This document shows positions 30,505-40,025 of a stretch of 64,000 bases of DNA, piece by piece. Position numbers and translations under genes: made by a program. The notes below the pieces were generated by a model. That model did not search any database and was not told the DNA's origin. It saw only the letters and a list, made by a program, of their open reading frames with translations. Source of the stretch: Lachnocurva sp029100405 (lineage in GTDB: Bacteria > Bacillota > Clostridia > Lachnospirales > Lachnospiraceae). The stretch's first letter is position 1. Each line of letters starts with the position of its first letter. The DNA is taken from assembly GCA_046263755.1 (NCBI GenBank), contig JBJYZC010000014.1:23696-87695 (forward strand), written 5' to 3'.

Positions 30505-31875
30505 TCATCTGTGTTGCATTGATGCATATAGGATTCCAAGCACAACAATTGCACCTAGGATCAATAATGAATTTTTAGTTATTTTTTCTCTTCTGACTCC
30601 CTTAATACCATAGTATATTTCTACGCTAAGAAATGGGTAAGTCATAATAAAATGTCTAAAAGTGAATGTTACAAGAACTACCATCCAATACGTCAAAAGC
30701 CACGAGATGGCATTCTTATCCAATTTTATAAAGCTTTTTATAGCATAAGGTACACAAATTATTTGAAGGATAGTTCCCAAGTAAATAATAAGGCGCATTG
30801 CTGAATAAGCCGGGAACAAGTGAAAATTATCCTGAAATATTTCTCCCGGAAATGGGACTACCATACCCCAAATACTTCTTAATATAAAACCAAACGGTAA
30901 AATAGGGGTTTGGAAAATAAAACTTGACAATCCACCTGAGCTTCCACTACCTTCCGCATATAGTGTATAAAACGAATATGAACTCATATAAGATTCCAGT
31001 TCATCTCGCAAAGTCACAAGCCCTACAAGGGCAAAAATCATTACCAATAAAATTCGTTTTAAAGCAAGATGGCTTTGATTGCCTCCCATAAGAAAATTTA
31101 TGGCAATAATTCCTGCAACAAGAACAAGGATTTTACTTCTTGTGTAAAACAGGATATAGCAGGCTATAGCGATGCCAATCAGTTTGAGCGACACTGCAAA
31201 CATATTTCCGGATTCCAATGTCATTAACAATGTTTTTGCATTGTAAATAATTACAATCATTAGAAATATGCATAGCGTATCTCTGTAAACAAACGATGAA
31301 ATATATAGCGCATTAGGAAATATTGCTAAAATAGAGCAAACTATTCTTGCCTGTCTTGCATCGAAAAACTGATCATCAAGCCTAAGAAACTTATACGTTA
31401 AAGAGCAAACCGAAATCCACAAGTATATATTTAAAACTCTAGGAGATATTGTATGATACTTACCAAAGTTTTCCGATAAGCGCATCATCCATGATATTAT
31501 CCAGTAATAGCCTCTGTTATTTGTAATGTCTTCCCTGATATGCGGTACTTGGTTTAGTAAATATGAGCCGCTATTATAAAACTGTTTTGCAAAATGCTCA
31601 TAGTTTTCATCATCCATTGCAAAATAGGGCTTACCGAATTTTTCTATTAGACAAAAATACTGAAAAACCATCCATATAAATGCTATGAATGTACATAATA
31701 AAATAGCATTCCAATATTCATGATCTGCAGTATTTGCTGATATGAGTACGATTAAGGTTCCAATCAACCCTATTATAAAAATACCGCCGTTACTGAAAAA
31801 TACTGAAAGGAAAATTAAAATAATTAAATTGATAAGGAGATAGCTTGCCCCTTCTTTGGATAGTCTTATCTTCAC
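30505..31875 (-). CDS. Multi-spanning membrane protein, probable Wzy-type polymerase
   Basis: 456 residues with about ten or more hydrophobic segments (LLINLIILIFLSVFF, FIIGLIGTLIVLISA, LVLVAGIIAINFL, LILGAIVVLGILYA) and a large external loop after the third helix (DENYEHFAKQFYNSGSYLLNQVPHIREDITNNRGYYW). By elimination, and because Wzx, CpsC and CpsD are present, this is the best candidate for the repeat-unit polymerase. Wzy proteins are too diverged for a motif call. The start is a GTG without a good ribosome site. Confidence 0.7.
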   Translation of the reverse strand: MKIRLSKEGASYLLINLIILIFLSVFFSNGGIFIIGLIGTLIVLISANTADHEYWNAILLCTFIAFIWMVFQYFCLIEKFGKPYFAMDDENYEHFAKQFYNSGSYLLNQVPHIREDITNNRGYYWIISWMMRLSENFGKYHTISPRVLNIYLWISVCSLTYKFLRLDDQFFDARQARIVCSILAIFPNALYISSFVYRDTLCIFLMIVIIYNAKTLLMTLESGNMFAVSLKLIGIAIACYILFYTRSKILVLVAGIIAINFLMGGNQSHLALKRILLVMIFALVGLVTLRDELESYMSSYSFYTLYAEGSGSSGGLSSFIFQTPILPFGFILRSIWGMVVPFPGEIFQDNFHLFPAYSAMRLIIYLGTILQIICVPYAIKSFIKLDKNAISWLLTYWMVVLVTFTFRHFIMTYPFLSVEIYYGIKGVRREKITKNSLLILGAIVVLGILYASMQHR

Positions 31876-31992
31876 AAATTGTATGGAGCGCCAAATGAAA
31901 GAAATGGCATCCCCTATCCTCCTTTTCTATTTCCTAATATTCTTTCTTTTCAAGATTAGCTATAATGAGGTTTGTCTCAATTCAAGTTACTA

Positions 31993-33114
31993 TTAGTCAA
32001 CAATATCTTTAACTATTTTCACCAGATCAACACTATCAAAATACGTCTTGCAATTATTCTTCATTTCATCGTAATGCTCATCAACGTATTTCACTGCATC
32101 TATGACACCCTGCGCTGTCTCCTCTTTGACGCAGACCCCAACGTGATACTGATTAAAGATTTCCTGCAAGCCGGGAACATCTGTCCCGATCATAGGTAGA
32201 CTGCAAAGCGCATACTCATATGTTTTATTCGGAGCACAGTAAAGCGCATTCAGTTCCGAATGAAAACCGTCTTTGACAGGAACATACGTCAGAATTCCTA
32301 TATAGGCATATTTAGCAATCAGCAGGTGTTCAGGAGGATTCAGAGCACCGATATACTTAATAAATGGATACTTAGCACAAACCTCTTTTCGGTAATCATT
32401 ATCCTTTCCCATGAAGTAAAGACAGTAATCATCACCAAGTATCTTCACTGCCTCTGCGAACTGATCAAATTTTCGATCCGCAGTAAAGCCGCCCTGGTAA
32501 AGGATGATCTTCCGCTTTTCGCTCTTGACCACATCGATCATACTCTTTGCCTGATCCGATACATTCTTTATTTCTGTCTTATAAGGTTTGTTCGGTAGCA
32601 CCGTAGGCAACTTATCCAGATGCCACCAGGTCTTTACAATATAAGCTCTATTAATCTCCGGAACTACAACCCTGTATGCTTTCTGTGCATATGGCTCTAG
32701 CTCAACATGAAACTGCTCGTGGCCGCCAAATACCGGAACATTCTTGGCAAGTTCCATGAGCTGCATGACATGTTTCTTAGCCTGAAAGAGAATCGGACCC
32801 ACTTCCCGAATGGTAATCTCAGAAGTAGTCCACACTAAATCATACTGCTTAATCTTCTCGGAGATGAATTTCCGAATCTGTTTTCTGGATTGAAGGCGAA
32901 TAATATACTTCTGAATGTTGTTCTTCGGATCCTGTCTTTTCCCTACGTCGTAATAACGAAAAGCCTTATTTGAAAGAATCTCGGGATCCAATTCATCAAC
33001 ATTATAGGAAACTAAAAAGACCTGATGTCCTTGATCAAGTAAATTTTCTACCGCATTAATTGCAGGCGGGCAGTGATTTATATTATTATCCAAGTGAATA
33101 AATAGAATTTTCAT
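31993..33114 (-). CDS. Glycosyltransferase, GT4/GT1-like fold
   Basis: 373 residues. N-terminal Rossmann half MKILFIHLDNNINHCPPAIN, with VENLLDQGHQVFLVSY. C-terminal half KRKIILYQGGFTADRKFDQFAEAVKILG, YCLYFMGK, KYIGALNPPEHLLIAKYAYIGIL and CAPNKTYEYALCSLPMIGTDVPG, i.e. the nucleotide-sugar-binding E/N-x7-E-like region with a diverged KTYEY. The donor is unknown. An AAGGAT site precedes the ATG. A gap of 117 nt to the Wzy-like gene suggests a small break in coupling. Confidence 0.85.
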   Translation of the reverse strand: MKILFIHLDNNINHCPPAINAVENLLDQGHQVFLVSYNVDELDPEILSNKAFRYYDVGKRQDPKNNIQKYIIRLQSRKQIRKFISEKIKQYDLVWTTSEITIREVGPILFQAKKHVMQLMELAKNVPVFGGHEQFHVELEPYAQKAYRVVVPEINRAYIVKTWWHLDKLPTVLPNKPYKTEIKNVSDQAKSMIDVVKSEKRKIILYQGGFTADRKFDQFAEAVKILGDDYCLYFMGKDNDYRKEVCAKYPFIKYIGALNPPEHLLIAKYAYIGILTYVPVKDGFHSELNALYCAPNKTYEYALCSLPMIGTDVPGLQEIFNQYHVGVCVKEETAQGVIDAVKYVDEHYDEMKNNCKTYFDSVDLVKIVKDIVD

Positions 33115-33126
33115 TGCACAATATCC

Positions 33127-34035
33127 TTATAAAGCGCTCTTCAGATCGGCTAGGAAATTTCGCGTTGTATACTTATTTGAACGATACTCGCCAAACCTTG
33201 TAATTATCTGCAGCACCTTACGTTGCTTAATCCAACTGATCCTTTTCTTTAGGAATCGAGTATATTTAACACATGTCTTTCTTTGTTCTTCTGATATCCA
33301 AGTAAGTTTTTGTATTGGCTGGATGTGTTTAAGCTGTCTCTCAATAAGATTGATCCTTTTTTCTGCTGCTGTCTGACCGGTTATACCCGAAGTATTCTCT
33401 TCGTGCATTCTGTGGTACTGTAAAACATTACCGTAAAAAAATATCTGTCCTTCATGAAAAGCCTCAATAAATAAAGCCCAGTCATGCGAGGTTGCTTGCA
33501 GGAATTTCATGTCAACATTCTCAAAGACACTTTTTCTAAACGCGGCAGTCATACCCAGATAAGAACATACAGCTAAAAGTTCATCTAAAGTCACAACATG
33601 ATTTTTCGTGCAGGTAAATGCTGTATTTATTGGGATGAACGCATCCTTAAAATCTATGTATTTCATCGAGCTGATCACGCAGGAAAAATCCTGCTCGAAC
33701 AATGACGTGATCTCTTTTATTTTATTTGGAAGCCAGATGTCATCCTGATCGCAAAGGAAAATAATATCTCCGTTGCAATGGCTAATTGCATTGACAAAAT
33801 TATTAGATGCCCCGTGCTCTCCGGAATTATTAATCAATTGCCAGTTTAACAAACGATGATCTCTGATAAATTTCTGCACGATTTCTACCGTAGCGTCGCT
33901 TGATCCATCATCAGAAATAATCACTTCAAATGGTTTATCTGATTGGTCATATATTGATTGCAACTGCTTCAAGATAAATCTCTCGCCATTATACGTGGCC
34001 ATTGCAACCGAAATTTTTTTCTTTAAAGCCTCCAT
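33127..34035 (-). CDS. GT2 family glycosyltransferase
   Basis: 302 residues of the rhamnosyltransferase-like GT2 type: ISVAMATYNGERFILKQLQSI, VIISDDGSSDATVEIV, GDIIFLCDQDDIWLPNKI (DxD-like), then GMTAAFRKSVFENV and ATSHDWALFIEAF. Cytoplasmic, it adds one sugar to the lipid-linked intermediate. The start overlaps the end of the GT4 gene upstream by 13 nt, so the two are coupled. Confidence 0.92.
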   Translation of the reverse strand: MEALKKKISVAMATYNGERFILKQLQSIYDQSDKPFEVIISDDGSSDATVEIVQKFIRDHRLLNWQLINNSGEHGASNNFVNAISHCNGDIIFLCDQDDIWLPNKIKEITSLFEQDFSCVISSMKYIDFKDAFIPINTAFTCTKNHVVTLDELLAVCSYLGMTAAFRKSVFENVDMKFLQATSHDWALFIEAFHEGQIFFYGNVLQYHRMHEENTSGITGQTAAEKRINLIERQLKHIQPIQKLTWISEEQRKTCVKYTRFLKKRISWIKQRKVLQIITRFGEYRSNKYTTRNFLADLKSAL

Positions 34036-35099
34036 ATTTTCTCAATCACCTGTGGCAGTCGATCTAAATCATATCCAGCGGATTGGACTTTCTTCCATTC
34101 AGAACTTCTGTCGTACTTTTTGCTTATTAAACTGTTTATGCTGTTAACCCACTCAGACAGCAATGCAGTCTGATCTACTCGGACACAATGCTCTGTAATA
34201 ACAGCTTCTTCAGGCATTCCGTCAGAAGCCACTACTGGAAGTCCAGAAGCCTGAGCTTCAATTGCTGTAATCCCCAGGCCCTCATATCTGGATGGGAATA
34301 CAAAGGCGTCCATTGCCGACATGAGTTTAGGTATTTCGTTAGACGTACCATATACAATAACGTTATCAGACAGCCCTTGCTTTTCAATCTGTGATTTTAC
34401 TTCTCCAACAAGTTCTCCATCACCAATAAGCAGCAACTTTGCATTCTTTTGTGATTTATGGTATTCGTCGAAGATGTTGATCAGAAGCTCATGATTCTTC
34501 TGATACGTAAACCTGCCTACATGCCCGATGACAATGCTATCTTCTACATGTAAAGCTCTTCTTTCAGCCTCTCGCGCCTTACTATCAAATTCAAATTTCT
34601 TAACATCAATGCAATTCGGCACAAGCGTAAAGCTTTTATTAAATAAAAACTTTCCAGCATCCTGTCCGCAGGCAACCGGCTGATTCGTAACCATATTCAG
34701 AAACGGCTTCATTACAGCATGAATGTAAGGATGCTTCGAATATGGATTATGGCTGTGAGCAATGCGGGTCTTTACTCCACACATCTTAGCGATAAACAAA
34801 TCCAAAGCCATGGTCGCGCTGTTGCCATGAACGTGAACTACATCAAAATGATGAGACTTCAGCAGTTTTCTTAAATAAGGAATATAGTGCTTCACATCCA
34901 GTTCACGATCTGGACCTTCATAGTACCGCACGTGTCTCTTCTTTAATTCCTCATAGAATTCAGGAATTGCTCCCTTTCCAAGGAGCACGCTAACTTCAAC
35001 CTTGTCTGTTGGAGCATTATCTATTAATGAAATCAGCACATTTGACATTCCGTCATATCGAAGGATGCCGGTGGAGATCTCCAGTACTTGTTTCTTCAT
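34023..35099 (-). CDS. GT4 family glycosyltransferase
   Basis: 358 residues. VLEISTGILRYDGMSNVLISLI with HFDVVHVHGNSATMALDLF, then IVIGHVGRFTYQKNHELLINIF, KLLLIGDGELVGEVK and the E-x7-E segment VFPSRYEGLGITAIEAQASGLPVVASD. This is the EpsF-like retaining transferase pattern. Good ribosome site GAGGATGCAGG before the ATG. It follows the GT2 gene at 35109 by 9 nt. Confidence 0.94.
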   Translation of the reverse strand: MKKQVLEISTGILRYDGMSNVLISLIDNAPTDKVEVSVLLGKGAIPEFYEELKKRHVRYYEGPDRELDVKHYIPYLRKLLKSHHFDVVHVHGNSATMALDLFIAKMCGVKTRIAHSHNPYSKHPYIHAVMKPFLNMVTNQPVACGQDAGKFLFNKSFTLVPNCIDVKKFEFDSKAREAERRALHVEDSIVIGHVGRFTYQKNHELLINIFDEYHKSQKNAKLLLIGDGELVGEVKSQIEKQGLSDNVIVYGTSNEIPKLMSAMDAFVFPSRYEGLGITAIEAQASGLPVVASDGMPEEAVITEHCVRVDQTALLSEWVNSINSLISKKYDRSSEWKKVQSAGYDLDRLPQVIEKIWRL

Positions 35100-35108
35100 C
35101 CTGCATCC

Positions 35109-35864
35109 TCAACTAAATTTCTTAATACCACTCACGCCCCACCTGACCGTATTCACCACCGCTTCCGGTATGCTCTCCTTCAGGTGTGTCCGATAGAACT
35201 GATACTGCTTTTTGATGAGTTTCTTCTTGTTCCCGGTCGTACTTGTATCCAATACCCTGTACGATGCCAGAATCTCCGGATTGCCATAAGCTGCGTCCTC
35301 CAGCGCAACGATGTCATACCAGTAGGCATAATCATCACGGAGACTCTTCAGCTCTTCTCTGAGATAAATCTTGCCGTGCTTCGAGCTATCATAGAGACCT
35401 GACAGGCAGCCGATGTGGTTCATCACCCGCATGTCCTTCGTCGTGATTTTCTTCTTAGCGATGGTCGGATGGAGAATGACTTTGCTGTTTCCATCGATAC
35501 GCTCGTAGGAGCAGAAAACGCAGACTGCCTTTCTCTTTTTCATGAACGCAATCTGCCTTTTCAGAAAGTCCGGCTTCCACAGGTCATCGGCATCAAGGAG
35601 GGCAATGTACTGTCCATTGCATTGACGGATACCATTATTCCGAGCCGCAGCTGATCCTGCGTTCTTCTGCTGAATGAGATGAATCCGTTCATCCTTGGAT
35701 TCATACTTTCTGACGATATCTGCTGAATTATCCTTTGACCCATCATCAACAACGAGCATCTCCCATTTCGGGTATGTTTGTGCAATAACAGAGTCGATGG
35801 TTTCACTAATGTACTTCGCGCCGTTGTAACACGGTGTTATTATTGAAACCAGACCTTCTTCCAT
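35109..35864 (-). CDS. GT2 family glycosyltransferase
   Basis: 251 residues. LVSIITPCYNGAKYISETIDSV, MLVVDDGSKDNSADIV and QYIALLDADDLWKPDFLKRQ (DxD), with the C-terminal helices after LDTSTTGNKKKLIKKQ. It resembles transferases placed right after the priming enzyme, which add the second sugar. A gap of about 150 bp with no feature separates it from the priming transferase gene. Confidence 0.94.
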   Translation of the reverse strand: MEEGLVSIITPCYNGAKYISETIDSVIAQTYPKWEMLVVDDGSKDNSADIVRKYESKDERIHLIQQKNAGSAAARNNGIRQCNGQYIALLDADDLWKPDFLKRQIAFMKKRKAVCVFCSYERIDGNSKVILHPTIAKKKITTKDMRVMNHIGCLSGLYDSSKHGKIYLREELKSLRDDYAYWYDIVALEDAAYGNPEILASYRVLDTSTTGNKKKLIKKQYQFYRTHLKESIPEAVVNTVRWGVSGIKKFS

Positions 35865-36015
35865 AATCCTTACCTACTCTCTCCCTCAATCGTTTCCATA
35901 TCTATTCGTTACACAACTATCCTGTTCATAAAAGATTTCCGGTATTTTCACGGTATTCTGAGCCTTTTGCAGCCCGCTCTCCGGAAACCCTCATCTCGCC
36001 ACCGTCCAGAAGCCC

Positions 36016-37473
36016 TTATTCTTCCTTGCTTTCCTGACCACCGCCTGCCGCAGTCGTCTGCCCTTCGGCTATTCCTTCAGTGCTCTCCTTCATAAACAGG
36101 ATTTTGACTGTTGCTAAACAGATCTTGAAATCTTCCGCCAGACTTGGCTTGGAGATATACATGAGATCCATCAAAAGCTTGTCATATGGGGTTGTATTAT
36201 ATTGTCCGTATACCTGTGCGTAACCGGTCAGACCACAACGGCATTGAAGACGGAGATCGAATTCCGGTAATGTTTGCTTGTATTGTTCTGCGATTTCCGG
36301 TCGTTCCGGACGTGGGCCCACGATTGACATATCACCTTTTAGGATATTGATAAGCTGTGGTAACTCATCCATTCGACAAGCCCGGATAAATCTACCTACC
36401 TTCGTTATTCTCGGGTCATTTTCTCCTGTCGATAGACGGGCGACACCATCCTTCTCCGCATCCATTCGCATCGATCTGAATTTTAACACTTCAAAGACCC
36501 GACCGTTCTTCGTCAGTCTCTTCTGACGATAGAAGGCAGTGCCTCCATCCGAACGGATGATCAGCGAGAGGATGATCATCAAAGGGCTTAATAGAATAAG
36601 GGCGATACCACTTAATATGATATCAAAAAATCGTTTGAAAAAGAGATATTCCGGGCTTGGATTGTAACGGCCAACACGTAGCATGGGCTCATGAAAAAGC
36701 GGCATGCGGATAGCACCAGCCATAATAACATCACCGATTCTTGGGATCACATAGGCTACAACATCATGTGCTGCACAATATTTTACGATCTGATTTCTGG
36801 CATGACTGTGCAGACCGCAGAGGAAAACAGCCTTGGCATCTCCCATAACGGCATGGATACTGGCCTGTTCCTTTTCTTTCTCGCTCGGATCAATGGAATC
36901 GTCTAATACTTCATGAACGGAATATACCCCATCCACTTTAAAGTGTGACTCCAAACCGTATTGATGAATCAGGCTCTCCATTTCTTCCATCTCATCATAG
37001 ATGATCAGAGAAGAGATGGCGGGATATTTCTTAAAGTACCACTGATGACTGAAATTAGCCCAAATACAAATCAGGGCAATCTGTACAAGATGCAGTAAAA
37101 GAAAGAAGGGTATATTCGGCAAGTGGCGAAGAAGAAGCCAGATGACGATGTAAGCTAGAAAATTGGTAATAACCAGTGCCAGTACCTGAGAGTAGATGAT
37201 CTCCGAGATCCTCTTGACATGGATCATATAGCCATTGTAGAGATGGGAGATAGCAAAAAAGAGGATGTAGTAGAGCACGATGATCAAGACATTTCCCATT
37301 CTATAATATGGAATTGCCATCTTTTGAGAATAGTATCCCAGCCAAATGCCGATAAAAGGAATCCCCACTGCAATGACATCCAACAATTTTACGAAACGCA
37401 AAATCACCTTATGTTCTGTGCGGTCATGACCATAAATGTCATGTGAGATCGCTCCATCATAATGATACTTCAT
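36016..37473 (-). CDS. Polyprenyl-phosphate sugar-1-phosphate transferase (priming enzyme 1)
   Basis: 485 residues. Four N-terminal membrane helices, a cytosolic CoA-binding-like domain, a fifth helix segment (FFDIILSGIALILLSPLMIILSLII) and the catalytic C-terminus: GTAFYRQKRLTKNGRVFEVLKFRSM, VGRFIRACRMDELPQLINILKGDMSIVGPRPERPE and LQCRCGLTGYAQVYG. It transfers a sugar phosphate to undecaprenyl phosphate to start the repeat unit. The region before the ATG is a run of seven G that must serve as the ribosome site. The C-terminal tail after the enzyme core is Glu/Gly-rich. Confidence 0.94.
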   Translation of the reverse strand: MKYHYDGAISHDIYGHDRTEHKVILRFVKLLDVIAVGIPFIGIWLGYYSQKMAIPYYRMGNVLIIVLYYILFFAISHLYNGYMIHVKRISEIIYSQVLALVITNFLAYIVIWLLLRHLPNIPFFLLLHLVQIALICIWANFSHQWYFKKYPAISSLIIYDEMEEMESLIHQYGLESHFKVDGVYSVHEVLDDSIDPSEKEKEQASIHAVMGDAKAVFLCGLHSHARNQIVKYCAAHDVVAYVIPRIGDVIMAGAIRMPLFHEPMLRVGRYNPSPEYLFFKRFFDIILSGIALILLSPLMIILSLIIRSDGGTAFYRQKRLTKNGRVFEVLKFRSMRMDAEKDGVARLSTGENDPRITKVGRFIRACRMDELPQLINILKGDMSIVGPRPERPEIAEQYKQTLPEFDLRLQCRCGLTGYAQVYGQYNTTPYDKLLMDLMYISKPSLAEDFKICLATVKILFMKESTEGIAEGQTTAAGGGQESKEE

Positions 37474-37566
37474 CGCATACCCCCCCGATTTTCATCTTGG
37501 GTCCGGTTGACATTCTTTTCACTCATAATCCTATCGTTTCCTCAAATAATCCTCTGAGATGGCAGC

Positions 37567-39048
37567 TCAATCTTTCTGCTTCACCTGTATCGTCTGGTCC
37601 TTTTCGATCTGATCCAGATACTCTTTTGCCTGATTTACACTATTCTGATCTGGGATCATAACATAAGCCTGGAAGTTTGGCATAGAATAGGTCGTATTCT
37701 TCGCGCCGGAACCTTCCACATGATATTTCTGGATATCCCAGCTTTTTCCATCATTCAGCTGATCACTAACCAGGGAGCTTATGGTATCGTAAGGAATGCT
37801 GGTTTCAAAGGAATCCGACAAGCTGGTCATCAGCTGGTCAAAATTCTTCAGAACTGCAGCCGAACTCAGTTTATTGATAACACCTTCGATCACGTACATC
37901 TGGTCCTTTCCTCTCTGGACATCTCCCTGAGGAAAAGCATGCCGTTCTCTTGCAAAAGCCAAAGCTTCGTCAGAATTCAGATAATTGTCTCCCTTAACGA
38001 AAGTATATCCGCCTGCCTGGAAGTCGTAATCCGAATGAACCCGGACACCGCCAAGGGCCTGAATAATATTGGTGAAACCGGTGAAATTCAACCGGAAGTA
38101 ATAATCAATTTTCGTATCATAGAGCATGGACAGGGTATCCATGGATACATTTACACCATAGATCCCGGCGTGAGTCAGCTTGTCTTTTACCCCATTCGAT
38201 ATCGACAAGGGTACATAATAGTCTCTCGGCGTCGTCAGAAGGAAGATCTGATGCGTCTTGGTATTGACGGTTGCCAGGATATTCACATCCGACCGGCTGG
38301 TCTTGGAAACCGCACCCGGAGTATCGATACCGGAAAGAAAGATGGTAAAAACGCCGTCTGCTGCTTGCTGGCCCTGGTCTGCCAACTGAACTTCTGTCTT
38401 GATATCATAAGACTTGATCTCACGGATCTGACTTTTGAAATCCTTATATTCATCCACTTCCGAGATAGCCGGAAGAAATGCTTCGTTCATGACAATGGCA
38501 TCGCTTTCCTTATGAAGGAGGCCGGTTGCCATGCTTAAGAGATCGTCGTAGCTGTTCGATGCAGAAAGCTTCGCCGCCCCCTGATCCTTATCGGTTCCCT
38601 GGTCCTTGGCAATACGCAAAAAGACCTGGTTCAATTTCTTACTGTCATCGGTTTTCGAGATCCCGAAATTGTAATTCTTCGTCTCCCCGATTGATTGGGC
38701 CTTATTATCCTTCAGAACATATACGCCGTAAACCGTAGACTCGGTCTTGGCATTGGTGATCTTCTTAGCTGTGTTTACCGTCGTCTGGAGATAATGAAAA
38801 GCAAGTCCCGATAGAATACTGATGATCAGGGCCAGAGCAATTCCGGTCCAGTAGGAGATCTTATGATGGTGATGCTTCCTGGTCAGAACCAAGTCAAGGA
38901 CCCAGATGGCTGCCAGAATAAGGAGAGCCAGCCCGGTATACTTGACTGGGAAGAATTTAGACCGGATGATCGTAATCACTAGGAGAGCCGAGGTGAAAAG
39001 CTCTGCAATCAGGAAGACCCAGCGGATGATTTTATGTCTTGTACGCAT
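37567..39048 (-). CDS. LytR-CpsA-Psr family ligase, CpsA-like
   Basis: 493 residues. Three N-terminal membrane helices, an accessory domain (TVYGVYVLKDNKAQSIGETKNYNFGI to FKSQIREIKSYDIKTEV) and the LCP domain: IFLSGIDTPGAVSKTSRSDVNILATVN, ILLTTPRDYYVPL, THAGIYG, LGGVRVHSDYDF, LNSDEALAFARERHAFPQGDVQRGKDQMYVIEGVI. LCP enzymes attach capsule or teichoic polymers to peptidoglycan outside the cell. The three-helix accessory form is CpsA-like. It sits between the priming enzyme and the Ig-like protein. Confidence 0.93.
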   Translation of the reverse strand: MRTRHKIIRWVFLIAELFTSALLVITIIRSKFFPVKYTGLALLILAAIWVLDLVLTRKHHHHKISYWTGIALALIISILSGLAFHYLQTTVNTAKKITNAKTESTVYGVYVLKDNKAQSIGETKNYNFGISKTDDSKKLNQVFLRIAKDQGTDKDQGAAKLSASNSYDDLLSMATGLLHKESDAIVMNEAFLPAISEVDEYKDFKSQIREIKSYDIKTEVQLADQGQQAADGVFTIFLSGIDTPGAVSKTSRSDVNILATVNTKTHQIFLLTTPRDYYVPLSISNGVKDKLTHAGIYGVNVSMDTLSMLYDTKIDYYFRLNFTGFTNIIQALGGVRVHSDYDFQAGGYTFVKGDNYLNSDEALAFARERHAFPQGDVQRGKDQMYVIEGVINKLSSAAVLKNFDQLMTSLSDSFETSIPYDTISSLVSDQLNDGKSWDIQKYHVEGSGAKNTTYSMPNFQAYVMIPDQNSVNQAKEYLDQIEKDQTIQVKQKD

Positions 39049-39166
39049 TGATTCTCTACTTGCTTTCTATTATTTCTATCTATATTTCTGTATCTCTGTT
39101 GAGATCGTTTCACTGCTATTGCATCACTTTACAAGCTATCTGTCTCTCTGTAGATCTGCAGCTGCA

Positions 39167-39976
39167 TTACTGCACTACCAGATTGAAGCTGACCGGTGCG
39201 GATGTATTCCCGTCACTATCTGTAACAGTAATCTGTATAGGATAGCTTCCAGGCTGCTTCGTATTGTAGTCTCCGGAGACATTGACTCTCCGAAAAAGCG
39301 CATTCTGGTCATCCTTGTCATCCGTAATACTCGTGACCACACCAACCGGATTAAAACGGCTTCCCGCTTTGATCTCTACCTGAGAAGAGGAGAGAGTCAC
39401 TACAGGGGCTGCCGGGTTCGAAGCCTCTGACTGAACCGAACCCGCTACCGGCTGGTCTGCATTTGCTGATGCATTCGTATCTTGATCTGGATTTGCTGCA
39501 TTGGCATCGGAGCCGGTGTCAGAATTCTTGTCGGAGTCCTTGTCCGAGTTCTTCTCTGAATCCTTGCCGGTTTCCCCGTCGGACGAGTTTTCCGTCTTGG
39601 CTTTGCTATCGCCATTGGCTGAATCCGGGGAAGAAGCTTCCTGTCCACTTGCCTGATAGGTCACGGTTCTTGCTGCTGTGGTCGCATTATGTGCTTTATC
39701 TGACACGCCATAGAGGACAACTGCTTTGGTCTGGTCATTGTTCGGGGTGATGCTGACAATGAAAACCTTGTCTGTAACATCACCGTCACGATTATCCTCG
39801 GCACGGAGCTTGGTCAGAAGATCGTTCGGATCTTCGCCTTCTTTATAGGCAATGTCGGCATCGCTGAAGTGGATGACCGGCGGTTTTCGGTCTGTTCTAA
39901 GATATAGGAAAGCAGAGAGCAGAAGAAGTAAGACGCAGGCAAGTCCGAAAAATACCCGTATATTGAATTTTTTCAT
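39167..39976 (-). CDS. Membrane-anchored protein with two Ig-like domains
   Basis: 269 residues. A short basic N-terminus, one membrane helix (VFFGLACVLLLLLSAFLYL), a first Ig-like domain (PPVIHFSDADIAYKEGEDPNDL and following, with AVVLYGVSDKAHNAT), then an Asp/Ser/Asn-rich linker of about 70 residues with irregular SDKNSD-type repeats. A second Ig-like domain follows (VVTLSSSQVEIKAGSRFNPVG, GSYPIQITVTDSDGNTSAPVSFNLVV). The form recalls DUF5011 domains. Its start has GGAGG 8 nt upstream. Encoded between the kinase and the LCP ligase, it may organise the polymer or cell wall; that is inference. Confidence 0.82.
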   Translation of the reverse strand: MKKFNIRVFFGLACVLLLLLSAFLYLRTDRKPPVIHFSDADIAYKEGEDPNDLLTKLRAEDNRDGDVTDKVFIVSITPNNDQTKAVVLYGVSDKAHNATTAARTVTYQASGQEASSPDSANGDSKAKTENSSDGETGKDSEKNSDKDSDKNSDTGSDANAANPDQDTNASANADQPVAGSVQSEASNPAAPVVTLSSSQVEIKAGSRFNPVGVVTSITDDKDDQNALFRRVNVSGDYNTKQPGSYPIQITVTDSDGNTSAPVSFNLVVQ

Positions 39977-40025
39977 GCCTTGTCCTCCGCTTCCGTGTAG
40001 TTCATCTTCATCATACTGTTTCCTG

